DNA from: Voacanga thouarsii
Taxonomy: Eukaryota > Streptophyta > Magnoliopsida > Gentianales > Apocynaceae
Assembly: GCA_026120185.1 (NCBI GenBank)
Contig: JANUWF010001819.1
Location: forward strand, 868,001-932,000
Direction of reading: 5' to 3'
Length of the DNA: 64,000 nucleotides
The translations under genes were made by a program, and so were the position numbers. Of this stretch, positions 34,656-46,437 are shown piece after piece (the first letter of the stretch is position 1; the number at the start of each line of letters is the position of its first letter). The notes below the pieces were generated by a model that saw nothing but the letters and a program-made list of their open reading frames with translations, was not told the origin of the DNA and ran no database searches.

Positions 34656-34695
34656 GTCTTCAAGAAGTTATTTTGCAATTATCTGTTTCTGTGCA

Positions 34696-35545
34696 ATGGC
34701 CAATTCACCAGGTATTGCTTCTGTTGTGTATAAGCCTTTGGTTGACCTGAATGGTCTGTAGAACAAATTTCAAATGTTAGCAATAACGCATGAAAATTTG
34801 GTTGATCATGAGGGCCTTGTTGTCAGCAGTGCATGTTGACAGGCCCATATCAATTGAAAGGCATCATAGAGTAGCTAAGATTGCTGCATGGGATGAATGA
34901 AATGATGTAGGCAAAGGGGCATTACTGTCAGCCTTTGACAAATACTCTCTTTGATGTCTACTATTCTAAGTCCTACATAGCAAAGAAGCTATGGGATGAG
35001 TTGGATATGAAATATAATATCGAATATCAAGGTCTTGAGGGGTATTATGTCTCTAAATTCCTGAAATTTTACATGGTTAAGGGTAAGTATGTGACTAAAC
35101 AAATTCAAGAGTTACAATTAATTATTCATTCGCTCCATGAATCGGATAAGGAACTTCTTGAGAAGTTCCAAGTGATGTCAGTAATAAAAAAATTTCCTAA
35201 GTCTTAGGAGGATTTTGATATGTTTCTCAAATATAAGATGGAGAAAAATTCTCTAAATGATATGATGAAATTAATATTCATTGAAGAATAACATAAGAAG
35301 AATAATCATATTGTACATGTGGAGTCTAAGATTTGTGTGGTGAATACTGGAAAGAAGAGCAATAATCAAAAGAATGTAGGCATTAATTTGAACTCTAAAA
35401 ATATAAACAAGAAAAAAGACAAGGTAAAAAAGAAATCAAAAGCAAACAAACCTTACTGAAATTATGGTCAGGTTGGGTATTGGGCTAGACTATCCGTCTA
35501 AGAAGTTCAAAGTCAAGCAAGGATCAAATTCTAAAGCATAAGCTA
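34696..35545 (+). pseudogene. Element D gag
   Basis: A start at 34696 (MANSPGIASVVYKPLVDLNG) is soon followed by a stop. Further on, YSKSYIAKKLWDELDMKYNI and EGYYVSKFLKFYMVKGKYVT belong to the UBN2 gag fold. HSLHESDKELLEKFQVMSVI follows, then a Lys/Asn-rich tail. The zinc knuckle (near 35455-35500) is unrecognisable apart from a Cys-less remnant. At least four stops. Confidence 0.82.
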
Positions 35546-36230
35546 ATGTAGTGGTAGAGGATACTAGTCAAATAGAAGCTGATTTGAGTTCACACCTTAC
35601 TGAGGTTTGTACCATTGAAGCTAGGGCTGACATCACTACTTCTAATGATAAAGAAAAGTATATTTCTTGTAACCCAAGAATTTTTACTATTTATGAGCCA
35701 TTTGAATGGCTGGTTGATACTGGAGCAAATGTACACGCTTGTACTGATATGTTGATTTTTGTGTCTTACCATTCAATTAAAGAAGGTGAGGATGGGGAAC
35801 TCAGTTGCAGCCAATGTGTTGGGGATTGGACGCGTGGACTTGAAGTTTCCTTCGGAGCGTATTCTTTCTCTTCATAGGGTGCAACATGTTCCAATAGTTC
35901 ATAGAAATATTATTAGTGATTCATGTTTAGTTAAAGAGGATTATGAGTTTACTTTCAAATGTAATAAAGTAGTAATTATGCACTGCAATACTTTTGTTGG
36001 CAAAGGCCATTTGTCAGATGGTTTATATAAATTAAGAGTTGAATGATTTACTTTTGATTTGAATAAAGTTTCTTCTGTTGAGAATTCTATTTATCCTATG
36101 ATGCATATTATTGAATTCACTGATATTTGACATAGTAGACTTGAACATTTAAATTTAGATTCTATTAAAAGAATGATGAATTTAGATTTTATTCCTAAAC
36201 ATGCAATTGGTAAAAAGAACAAATGTCAAG
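35546..36230 (+). pseudogene. Element D protease and pre-integrase
   Basis: FEWLVDTGANVHACTDM contains the aspartic protease site DTGA at about 35715. A frame shift near 35800 leads to ANVLGIGRVDLKFPSERILS, VQHVPIVHRNIISDSCLV and a degraded pre-integrase segment with a stop at 36128. Confidence 0.82.
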
Positions 36231-37330
36231 TATTTGTGGAAGCTAAAACGACCAGGAAACCTTATCATTTAATTTAAAGGGATTTAAAAATACTTGATTT
36301 AGTTCACACAGACATTTGTGAATTCAATGGTTTGTTGACTAGGGATCATAAGAAATACTTCATTACTTTTATTAATGATTGCAGTAGATATTGTCATGTT
36401 TATTTACTTAAACATAAAGATAAAGCACTTGAAAAGTTTCTTATATTTAAAAATGAAGCTGAAACTCAAACTGACAGGAAACTTAAGAGGTTAAAATTGG
36501 ATAGAGGTGGAGAGTATGGGTCTAATCCATTTGTTGAATGTTGCTAAAGTAATGATATAATTCATGAGAAGATATCCTCTTATTCTCCCCAATCTAATGG
36601 GATTACTGAACGAAAAAATAGAAATTTTAAAAATATAATCAACAGCCTACTTTTTGAATTCTGGATTGCCTAAGTATATGTGGGGTGAGGCTTTGAATAA
36701 GGCTTCCCATATTCTGAATAGAGTCCTTCGCAAATATAAAAAGGTAACTCCGTTTGAAATCTGGAAAGGTTGAAAACCTAATTTAAAATACTTCCATATG
36801 TGGGGTTGTCTTACAAAAGTTCTACACAAGAGAAAAAAATTAGGACCAAAGATTGTTGATGCCATCTTTATTGGTTATGTGGAAACAAGTTATGCTATGA
36901 TATTTTTGGTAATTAAGTCTGAAATATCTAGCATAGATGTTAACACAATTATTCAATACCGTAATGCTACATTCTTTAAGGATGTGTTTCCTATGAAAAC
37001 TGATATGCCTCATGATGTTTCTACTTTAGATTCAGCCTTAGCATCTGATTCCATTTCTAATCATGTGAAAAGGGTTAAAGATGTGGAGGCAGGTCCAAAT
37101 AGTTTCAACACTCAAATTGAGGATTTGGAAGAACCTAGAAGAAGTAAGAGAGCAAATGTAGTCAAGGGCTTTAGAAGTGACTTAGTCACTTACAATGTTG
37201 AGGACAAACGTTTAACCTTTCAAGAAATTATGGCTTCCTCAGAAGCAAAGCATTGGAAAGGAGCTGTCAAAAAAACAAGATGGATTCCATTGTCTCGAAT
37301 GGGATATGAGAATTGGTTTATCTCCCTCAT
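36231..37330 (+). pseudogene. Element D integrase and linker
   Basis: LVHTDICEFNGLLTRDHKKY contains the first acidic residue. FITFINDCSRYCHVYLLKHK and RLKLDRGGEYGSNPF follow, then SPQSNGITERKNR with the third acidic residue. The linker 36798-37260 is open and ends with EEPRRSKRANVVKGF and TFQEIMASSEAKHWKGAVK, where RT begins. Breaks at 36545, 36640-36680 and 37340. Confidence 0.84.
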
Positions 37331-38090
37331 GGGTGTACTACAAATAGATTTTTAAGAATAAAGTCAAACCAGATGGAACCGTTGATAAGTATAAGGTTAG
37401 ATTAGTTGCCAAAGGGTTCAGACAACAAGACAGAATATACTATTTTGATACCTACTCTCCTGTTGCTCGTTTGACTACAATCCGAGTGCTAATTGCATTG
37501 GCTTCTATATATGATTTTACTATCCACCAAATGGATGTGAAGACATCTTTTCTTCATGGCGATCTTGAAGAAGAGATATATATAGATCAGCCTGAGGGAT
37601 TTGTAGCCAAAGGAAATGAGTGAAAAATCTATAAACTTGTTAAATCCCTATATGGTCTAAAACAAGCACCCAAATAATGGCATAAAAAGTTTGATAAAAC
37701 TATTTTTATCATTTGGCTTCATCATAAATGAGAATGATAAGTATGTCTACTCCAAGGTTAAGAGTAATGCATATATTGTACTATATTTGTATGTGGATGA
37801 TATTTTGCTATTTGGGTCTAACATTGAAATAATTAATGAGACTAAATCATTCTTAAAAAGTAAGTTTGAAATGAAGGATATAGGAGTAGCAAATGTGATT
37901 CTTAGCCTTGAGTTGATTGGCGCAATTGAGGGGATAACTATTTCTCAATCTCACTATGTTAAGAGTGTTCTTGAAAAATATGATTATCACAATTGTAGAG
38001 TTGCTAAAACTCCAAGGGAACCTGCTGTAGCTTTGTTCAATAATGAAAGTGGTATTCCTGTATCTCAATTAAGATATTCTTAAATTATTA
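37331..38090 (+). pseudogene. Element D reverse transcriptase
   Basis: VRLVAKGFRQQD-type residues, then QMDVKTSFLHGDLEEEIY and KSLYGLKQAPK. The catalytic YVDDILLFGSN is at about 37790. KSKFEMKDIGVANVILSLEL and SHYVKSVLEKYDYHNC follow. Stops occur near 37621 and 37675. Confidence 0.88.
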
Positions 38091-38720
38091 GTAGGTTGCA
38101 ATATCTTGCAAATGGCTCAAGACCAGATATTTCATTTTCGGCATCTAAGTTGGCAAGATATACAAGTTGTCCAAATTGAACTCATTGGGAGGACTTGGAT
38201 AGAGTACTAAGGTACTTTAAGAGAACAGTTTCCCTTGGGCTGCATTATAGAAAATTCCCTGCTGTACTTTAAGGGTATAGTGATGCGAGCTGGATCCAAG
38301 AACTCTGGCAGCAATGGTTGCACTAGATATGTTTTTACATTTGGTGGCGGTGTAGTCGCCTAGAAGTCTTGTAAATAGACTTGATAACTCGGTCAACTTT
38401 TGAAGCTGAGTTATGTGTCTTGGATACTACTGGAACGGAAGCTAAATGGCTGTATGGACTATTGTCCTTTTTGCCACTGATCAGCAAACTCGTTACTACT
38501 ATATCTGTGCATTGTGATAGTTAAACCATAATTGCAAAGATAAAGAGTACCAAGTATAATCAAAAGACTAAGGACACATCCAAGTTTGACTTAAGTCTAT
38601 AAGGGAGTTAGTGTCTGAAAGGGTGGTGTTTGTTGACTTTATTGGATCCAAAGATAATATTGCAAACCCCTTAACTAAGAGACTAAAAACATCATTGTTC
38701 CTTAAATCTAGGCTGGGAAT
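38091..38720 (+). pseudogene. Element D RNase H
   Basis: SRLQYLANGSRPDISFSASK is followed by LRYFKRTVSLGLHY, a GYSDASW remnant and STFEAELCVLDTTGTEAKWL. A DS/TIIAKIKSTKYN segment matches the copia RNase H end. It is among the most heavily broken parts, with more than eight stops. Confidence 0.82.
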
Positions 38721-39278
38721 GGGACTGATAACCCATCAATGATTCACCTACAGTGGCAACCCAACTGACAAAGTGGAGATCCCACAAGACAGTTCAATGT
38801 GGTATAAACAAACTGTCTGAGTGAATCTGATACCTATTCTGATACCTTTGTATCTAGGTCTTTTCCCTGAAAGCCTATGGTGTGTTTACTACAACTTTAG
38901 TAAGAGTTTTTGACTCTGAATGGGATCAAGTCTTTTAGATAGGATACTAGTAGTACATCTTTGGAGATTGTCAACTATGTGAGTGGTATTGTGAGGCCGT
39001 AACTAAAAGGAATTGGGTTTTTTCTGAATACACTAATGAGACAGGATTAGGACACATAGCCATACCGTTTCAATTCTAAAGATTGTCTCCATAGTTGATA
39101 GTTGTTGCTACCGATGGACGCTGTCACATTTAAGGTTTAGATTCAAAGCTTAAGTCCATCTGTTCCTATAAGGGCATAAGTTGGATAACTTAGGTAGTGG
39201 TTCAAACCGGAAGGTACCATTATCGAAATCAAATTATGTAAATCTTGGATAGTCTTTAACTATGGATTTGTAGGGGAT
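38721..39278 (+). other. Element D 3' untranslated region with polypurine tract
   Basis: About 560 bp without coding signal. A TGTAGGGGAT tract at 39269-39278 abuts the 3' LTR and is the likely polypurine tract. Confidence 0.65.
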
Positions 39279-40212
39279 TGTTGAAAATGGTAATTTTTAG
39301 AGTTAATAATTTTTAACTCATGATTAGTTAGCCTAAATCAATTAATGGGAATTATTCTTAATATATTAGAGATTGTTTTGATTATGGTAGAAGTTATTTT
39401 AATGGTGGGAATCCATAATTAAATATCATTAAAGTTGGGTGTTTAACCATTTGGGAACTCATGTTATACATGAGTCTCACAAGAGAAAAGTTGAGGAGTG
39501 TTGAAGCCCTTATATACTAAAAAACTTTTCTATGGATTTGATAAAAAGTCCAAGGTAGTAGGACTGCCATACGCAGGCACCGCCGGCTCGGGCTTGGGCT
39601 TGGCCATATTTTCACGTTCCTCTCTTTATATTTTGCCTAATTAACTTTAACTTGTATAGAAAAAGAAAAGATCAAAACTAATAAGAATTAAGTCTCCTAC
39701 TTCGGATTGGTATAGGGTTTTTCCTGAAGTATAGTAAGAATAGGGCCACCATTCTGGTTTGGAGATAGTTGCCTCTTCTGTTCTCTCCTTGCAATCCATA
39801 TTTTTTCCTAACTTAACGCCACCGGCGAATTGAGGAGATTTTTGGGCTGATCACAGTTGGTGTGCGTTGACGGCGATTTGAGACCGTCTTATCCTGCAAG
39901 GAGAGTCGCTGTACCCATCGCACCGGTAAGTGAGGCAAATAACTTCTTGAAGGCAAATCAGTATTGAACTGGTGATTCGGTCTGCACTTCTATCAAATAA
40001 GTTGTTATCCAATTCTACGGTTCAAGTCCGTTACTGACTTATTTTTCTGTTGTGAATTTTGGCTGGTTGCTTCGCATTTGGACTATTTGGCTTTGCCGGC
40101 TTTGTTGATAATTGATAATTGCGCTTTTGTTAGAGCTCTATTTAGGTATAGGCGGTACTTATTTAATTCTGTTGAGTTGCTTGTCTATTCTCGTTATTAC
40201 CGATTTCTAACA
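39279..40212 (+). repeat. Element D 3' LTR (934 bp)
   Basis: Starts TGTTGAAAATGGTAA and ends TTTCTAACA. Collinear with the 5' LTR. Confidence 0.9.
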
Positions 40213-40944
40213 AAGCTGTTACTCAAGCCGCACCTCCCTTTAGTGCATTTAATACCCCCAAGCAGTAAATAGTGAATAAGTGCACAAATACATGTAATAC
40301 AGGTTTCATTATAGTAATGATTCAACTAAACTATATCATATTTCTTTTTCTCTTTTTCCTTGTCTTGCATAAGCAACGTCAGTGCAAAAAAAAAAAAAAA
40401 AAAAAAACACCTTTGTGTCAATTAGCAGCTAGCTAATGTAGTAGTCAACCTGTCATTTTAGGAACTATCTAAAATACTAAACTAAGCCCATCTCTCAACC
40501 CGCCAAATATGATATAAACTGATAACAAATTTGCTTATTGGTCCTATATATCTTCCTTGCTGAATTTATCACAAAAGACCACAATTATATTAAACAACTA
40601 AAACGAACTAAATCAAAAGATACTCGAGCTTCAAAAGTGTAAAGGTAAAAAGTCTAGTAACGGATGCAAGCTCAATCTGGGGAAAATTCCTTTTTTTTTT
40701 TCTTTACAGAAGTACTTAAAAGGAGATACCCTGTATCGAACTATTGGCATTTAGTGATTTTTCTTGGGCACCCATAGAAAACCCTTCACTAATCTGCCAA
40801 GTCAAAATTTAGTGCACGAGCTGGCAGACAAATTGAATGGAAGCAACTAACCTATTAGGATGTCAAATGCAGATTAGGGTTTTGATTAGATAACAAATTA
40901 ATCATAAATATAACTCCGAAAAGCCAAAGGTTTGCATTAAAAGG
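40213..40944. other. Noncoding interval
   Basis: AT-rich with an A-tract of about 24 bp at 40387-40409. I see no gene. It is the original right flank of the element D insertion. Confidence 0.35.
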
Positions 40945-41394
40945 GGATCAATTAGGGCTGTGCTCAAATTGAATCATGTCAAATCCTAAGATAATCGAGT
41001 CAAGATTTACTATTTTTACATACGACCTGAATTCGAGTTCGATCCGAATGTCAAATCTTAACTCGAACTCGATTCATTTAAAATAGTGTAAAACTCAAAT
41101 TCGATTATACTAAGTTTGAAAGTTCGAATTCGAGTTCAAATTTGAGTTCGAATTTAAATAAATAATTTATAATATAATATATTATAAATAATAAAAATTA
41201 CATATTAATTAATTAATTAATCAAACATGTTCACAAGTCTTCAAGCCTAATACTTGGATATTCGAATTTGACTCATTTAAAATTCGAGTCTAAAAATAAG
41301 GTTTATATTCAAACTTGAGCTCAATATTTTGAATTCGAATAGAGCCCAAACATATTTGATAAAAGCTCGATTCCTTAGTACCCCTAGGATCAAT
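40945..41394. mobile_element. hAT-like MITE with 8-bp target-site duplication
   Basis: GGATCAAT at 40945-40952 is repeated exactly at 41387-41394. The 434 bp between start TAGGGCTGTGCTC and end with a sequence whose complement starts TAGGGGTACT, a weak inverted repeat. The interior repeats TTCGAATTCGAGTT-like words on both strands. It has no coding capacity. The 8-bp duplication and TAGGG termini suggest a non-autonomous hAT-type element. Confidence 0.75.
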
Positions 41395-41399
41395 TAAGA

Positions 41400-41545
41400 A
41401 GAAACCCTATCCGCCATTGATATTATTTACCCGATACCCGCAGTCTCTCTCCCTCCCTCAAGCGCTCACACACTCTCTCTTTCTCTCCCTCGTTTCACAA
41501 CTTTCTCTCTCTTTCTTTTATTCTCTGTGGAGCTTTGTTTGAGAC
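41400..41545. promoter_or_regulatory. Telo-box and pyrimidine-rich stretch, possible plant promoter/leader remnant
   Basis: AAACCCTA (telo-box, common upstream of plant housekeeping genes) at 41404-41411 is followed by CT-rich runs from 41444 to 41523, as in many plant 5' leaders. The first ATG on the plus strand (41573) opens only eight codons. No gene downstream is recognised. Composition alone could explain it. Confidence 0.25.
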
Positions 41546-42626
41546 TCAACCTTTTGAATAATAGAAAGTACAATGGGAAAACTCTTGTATGAACCATAGA
41601 CTCGTAGACCACATGTATTAAAGAGTTATATCGTATAACTTTTACTACATAAAATACAATCTTTCAATGCACGTTGTCCATGTGGACCAAATCCAAACTA
41701 GAATTTCCGAGTACAATGAGGCCACCTACCGATACTGCCTATAAAGTTCATATAATAACAGGTGATGCCACTGGGCAAGTTGTAGTAGCCGAGTAGGTAA
41801 TAGCTTGCCTTAGAAAAGTGCACTCAATTATTTTTCGCTCGGTAACAAAAGTTATTGGTAAAATATAATTAATGATATAAATAATAATAAAATATAATTA
41901 ATTGTAACAATAATTATAATCATAATTTACTCTTAATTTTTATACTTAATCAAGAGTCCAAATATTTATAAATGTGATAATAAAAATAATACTATGATTT
42001 TTTATTAATTTTGATAAGTTACACGGTTAATTACGTAATCGATAAAGTGATAATTTTATTTGTTTAAGTTAAATGATGCTTATAACATTAAGATATTGAT
42101 TAGAGATTCTTTACAATAAATGGTATAGTTATCGTGACACTATTATTCATATTTTATAATAATTAATTAATTTATATTATTTATTTTCTATTATCTTGTG
42201 CTAAACATTTATTTGCTATTCGACGTGTTTTCCAACTTCATTTTTATAAGTTTTGTTCAATCAATCCGTATTTGTTTATTAGAAGAATTAAGAAGTTTGT
42301 GTACGTGTATACTTTGAGCCAAAAAGCCTATTTGGATTGAGACAGAAGGAAAGGAGAAGATAGGAAATTGAGGGTTCGAATTTCAATTGTTTTGATTAAT
42401 TTTTTAATAAAGAAATTAAATGAATGAGAGAGGACTTGATAGAATAATGAATGAATCGATAGAATAAGTCTAATATATAATTTTCAATGTTTTTTCTATC
42501 TGAAGGTGCATAAAAACAGAAGGAAAGAAAACCTTATTTAATAAATATTTATTAGGTGGTCTAAAATATTCTTCATAAATAAAAAATTAAATATCATTAT
42601 ATCAAATTAGAACACAAAAATATAAA
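41546..42626. other. Noncoding AT-rich interval
   Basis: No gene, repeat edge or RNA feature that I can support. The stretch 41840-42200 is very AT-rich. Confidence 0.35.
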
Positions 42627-42799
42627 TTCAAATAGTATCATTTCCTTTCTTTTTCTTTCCTCCAAATGTGACATTTAACAAGAAAAGAAGCATAGGAAAA
42701 AAAATATTTTTGTGCATGAAAATAAAAAATTCAAATAGTATTATTTCCTTTCTTTTTATTTCCTCCCAAATGTGACATTTAACAAGAAAAGAAGCATGG
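42627..42799. repeat. Tandem duplication, period 103 bp
   Basis: TTCAAATAGTAT(C/T)ATTTCC starts at 42627 and 42730. Both copies continue to AAATGTGACATTTAACAAGA and AAGAAGCAT. Only a few substitutions, so it is fairly recent. Confidence 0.85.
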
Positions 42800-42829
42800 C
42801 AAAGACTAGGCCGGCTATTTTTAGTTCAA

Positions 42830-44300
42830 ATAAGTTGAAAAGGACATGAAATTAATATGTTTTCTAAAATAATCAGGTTAGATAGTTGAAATAAATAAAT
42901 ATAATGATTATTTTTTCTATTTTTGAGTTTTCAATTTTATCTTTTTTAATAAAACATGTTAGATAATTGTTCATTACATGTAGATTTTGCATATCATTTG
43001 TAATTTAAAGTCTTTAGAAGTTTATTATAGATTGCTATTTATTCCCATATTTTCTCTTTATTTGATTTAGGTTACAATGATTGAAAATTAGAAGTGGAAT
43101 CAAGGAGAAAAAGAACAACAAAAGAGTTTTACTAAGGCTACATGGTGACACTTGCCTTCCAGGACACAGTGCATGTTTAGAGCTCAAGGGTATCAAACAT
43201 ATGGGAGTTGACAGTTCCGTACACTTCATATTCGACACAGCAGTGCATGATTACAACACACAATAAGCGTTAAGTTTCACGATGTCATTTTAGAGCCAAT
43301 TCAACTAAAAGAAAGCATGCACGTGGCCGTGCGTAACATCCGCAGGGCACCGTGCAGCATTGCAATTAGCCACTGTTCTACAGATTTTAGAGATTTTTGA
43401 GAGGAAGTTAAAAATACCCATCAATAGGGTCATTTTAGCAGAGAGCTACAAGAGATTTATATCTGAAAAACCTCTTGGAACATCAAGAAGGATTAGAAGA
43501 GAAGATCATGATAAGGTTAAAGAAGAAGAGAAGCATTCCAAAAAAAGAACCCAAAGTAGAAGAAAGGCACTTGTCTATGGTTTTCATTTACTTTTCTTCG
43601 TAATTTTGATTTAGTGATATTTTTATTATTTAGATTAATTGTAATTAAAGGGTTGTATCCTAATTTGATCGTATATTAGATCATTATTTGATTAATTAAA
43701 TCTTACTTGTGTAATCTATTACTTGGGCTTGTTTGATTAGATTGATTGAGTTATTCTCCTGTATTAATTTTAAGAAAATGATTTATGATATGGATACCCA
43801 TTTATATTAGTTTAATAGATTTGTTTCCTCTTGATGAACTTGAGAAAAGATTTGGGGGATAAAAATCTTGTGGCAAATAGATTTATTGGGCCACCTAGAA
43901 ATAGGGAATTTGCATCCTTTTTGGCTTTAGAATTGGTGGTCTTTGATTTTAATACTCTTTAGGTTTAATTTGGATAATAGAGATATCTATGGGTTGGACT
44001 TAATGATAGGAAACTTATTTCTTAAGAAAGAGTAAGTTTTGCATTTGGGAACACCTTGCCAATGCTTGGATTTTGATTCAATTGATTGAGTGATGTTTGA
44101 TACTTGATTTTATTTAGGAGAATTCACTATTAATTACATAACCAATTTCCTTTTCTTACTTATATATTGTTCTTATGATCTTCTAAACTCTACCTTGTAA
44201 TTTGGTGGATGTATTCTTGTTCTGCTTATTGGTAATTAGTTAGAATTAATAATAGTTAGTGTCTTTTTTTCTCTCTATTTTGGTTGATTAAACAATGAAA
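42830..44300. other. Noncoding interval, possibly an LTR remnant
   Basis: No conserved domain. Positions 43318-43360 hold a CACGTGGCCGTGCG / GCACCGTGCAGC patch, and 43600-44280 has a T-rich style often seen in plant LTRs. I found no second copy or termini here, so this is only an impression. An 84-residue Lys/Arg-rich frame at 43360-43614 is not recognised. Confidence 0.25.
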
Positions 44301-44304
44301 AAAA

Positions 44305-45290
44305 CACTACTAGAAACTAGACAATCAGCCATGGAAATTAGCTATAAAAACTAGTGAAAGAGATTACCCACGGATTAGTCACGAATCAATCATGAAAATT
44401 TTTAAAAAATTATGAATATATTGATGAAACATTTTTGTGGCTGATTCGTAGGCGATATGCCATGAAAAATATCTGTGGCCGATTCATGATTGATCACCTA
44501 TGAATCAACCATGAAAATTGTTTAAAAATGTGATTATATATGGATAAAAAATTTTCGTGACTGATTTGAAGGAGATCAGCCACGAAAAATATCTGTAGTT
44601 GATTTATGGTTGATCACCTAGGAATCAGCCACGAACATTTAAAAAAAAAATATCATGATATATAGGTAAAAGATTTTCGAATCAATCACAGATATTTTTT
44701 GTGACTGATCTCCTACGAATCAGTTACAAAATATTTTTATCAATATATAATCAATTTTTTAAAAAAATTTTGTGACTTATTCGTAGGTGATTAGCCACGG
44801 ATATTTTTTGTGGCAGATCTCAATATTTTAACAATATATAATCAAAATTAAAAAAAAAAAAATCATAGCTGATTCGTAGATGATCAGCCATAAATAGGCC
44901 ACGGATATTTTCGTGGTTGATCTCATGAGAATTAATCACGAAAATCTTTTATCAATAAATAATTAATTTTTAAAAAAATTTTCATGATTGATTCATAGGT
45001 GATCAGCCACGGATATTTTTCATGACAGATCTCAATCTTTTATCAATATATAATCAATTTTTTTTTAAAAAAAAAATTGTGGCTGATTCATAGGTGATCA
45101 GCCACAAATCGACCATGGATATTTTTCGTTGTTGATATCTTGCGAATCAGTTACGAAAATATTTTATTAATATATAATCAAAATTTTAAAAACTTTTTGT
45201 GGCTGATTCGTAGTTGATCAGCCACGGATATTTTTTCTGGGCGATCTTCTGTGAATCAGTCACGAAATCTTTTATCAATATATATTTATA
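44305..45290. mobile_element. CACTA (EnSpm)-type transposon end with subterminal repeats
   Basis: CACTACTAGAAA at 44305-44316 matches the usual CACTA terminal motif. The next ~970 bp are irregular repeats of about 120-130 bp. They alternate GCTGATTCGTAGG and GATCAGCCACG words in both orientations, separated by TTTATCAATATATAATCA blocks. CACTA elements carry such dense subterminal repeats as transposase binding sites. No transposase and no matching opposite end (complement TTTCTAGTAGTG) were seen, so it is a truncated or deleted copy. Confidence 0.65.
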
Positions 45291-45480
45291 AATAAATATT
45301 TAAAAATATTTATATACAAAAATATTTATTAATATATATAAAAATATATTAATAAATATTTATAAATATAGATATAAATATTTATCTATATAAATAAATA
45401 TATTATATATATGCATATGTATATATATATATATATACATACATATATATAGCTTATATATATGTATATATTTGTTGTAT
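45291..45480. repeat. AT-rich simple repeats
   Basis: Dense TATA/AAATATTTATA words and TA runs (about 45403-45470). No other content. Confidence 0.8.
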
Positions 45481-45639
45481 TTTGTTATAGTATTAACATC
45501 TTTAAAAAAATATAAAAAGAATCTTGGGAATAGGTTAAATGAAAAAAAAAAAAAAAGAGATGTGTCCAAATAATTGAACTTGGCCCAATAGTTAAGTCTC
45601 AACCTCTGATATGAGAGGTCTTTGGTTTGACACTTTAGT

Positions 45640-46235
45640 GACATGCCCATTAATGTCACATAATGTTTAATTTATGTCATGCATAATATTTTATGGCATT
45701 TTTTATATCATCATATTGATTGGCCTCACTAAAGATGTATGGTGACGATATGAATATTTTTGTCACAAATTAATAAACACTATGTAATGTTTCATAAAAA
45801 CATCACCTTATATCTATACTTTTGTGACATTTAATTTTGTCATAAAATAAGTTATAAATTATCACAAAATATCTTAGATTGTCATAGAACATGAATTAAA
45901 TATTAACTATTTGTGATAAAAATAAAAACGTCACACTAATGGGTAATGTCTTTGTCATTACCCATTGTTAAAAGATAACGTCACCAAATACTAAGAATTG
46001 TGACGAAATATGATATGAATATTCAACTATTAATGACAAAAATGAAAACGTCACATGAATAGGTGACGTAACTTTTGTCACTCATTATTGGAAAAGAACG
46101 TCATTAAACAATATGAATCGTAAAAAAATATGAAATAAATATTTAATTATTAATGATAAAAATGAAAAACATTACACGAATAGATAGCATGTTTTTGTCA
46201 CTCATTCTTAAAAAAGAACATCACTAATACAAAAA
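45640..46235. repeat. R1 repeat, copy 2 (three 119-120 bp units)
   Basis: Units start at 45881, 46000 and 46120. Each has TTAACTATT/TTCAACTATT, an AAAA-CGTCAC half and a GTCACTCATT / AACGTCA half. The left part matches copy 1 (CATAATGTTTAATT-TGTCAT). The second and third units are more diverged from each other than their phase suggests, yet the CGTCA spacing is kept. Confidence 0.7.
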
Positions 46236-46395
46236 AAAAAAAAAACAGATTTTCTAACGTTCAAAAAAGTTAGGAAATGAATACTATAGTAACGTTTTTC
46301 ACTCGTTGATGCTTTGAAAGGCAACGAATCTTGTGATGTTGTAAAAGTGTCATGACAGGATGTCAAATACAACATTGTATAATATTACCTTATTT

Positions 46396-46437
<42 letters not shown>

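Larger units (their letters stand above)
33720..40212 (+). mobile_element. Element D: Ty1/copia retrotransposon, decayed
   Basis: Two LTRs (33720-34655 and 39279-40212) begin TGTTGAAAATGG and end TTTCTAACA. Between them lie gag, protease, integrase, RT and RNase H in copia order on the plus strand. No clear TSD: flanks TATCT and AAGCT agree at three of five bases. No tRNA(Met)-type primer-binding site follows the left LTR. Its proteins differ clearly from those of A, B and C, so it is another lineage. Confidence 0.9.

Noticed and set aside
44305..46235. Regularly spaced repeats that might be taken for a CRISPR array
   Set aside because: Units are too long and irregular, spacers are not unique, and the context is a eukaryotic transposon.
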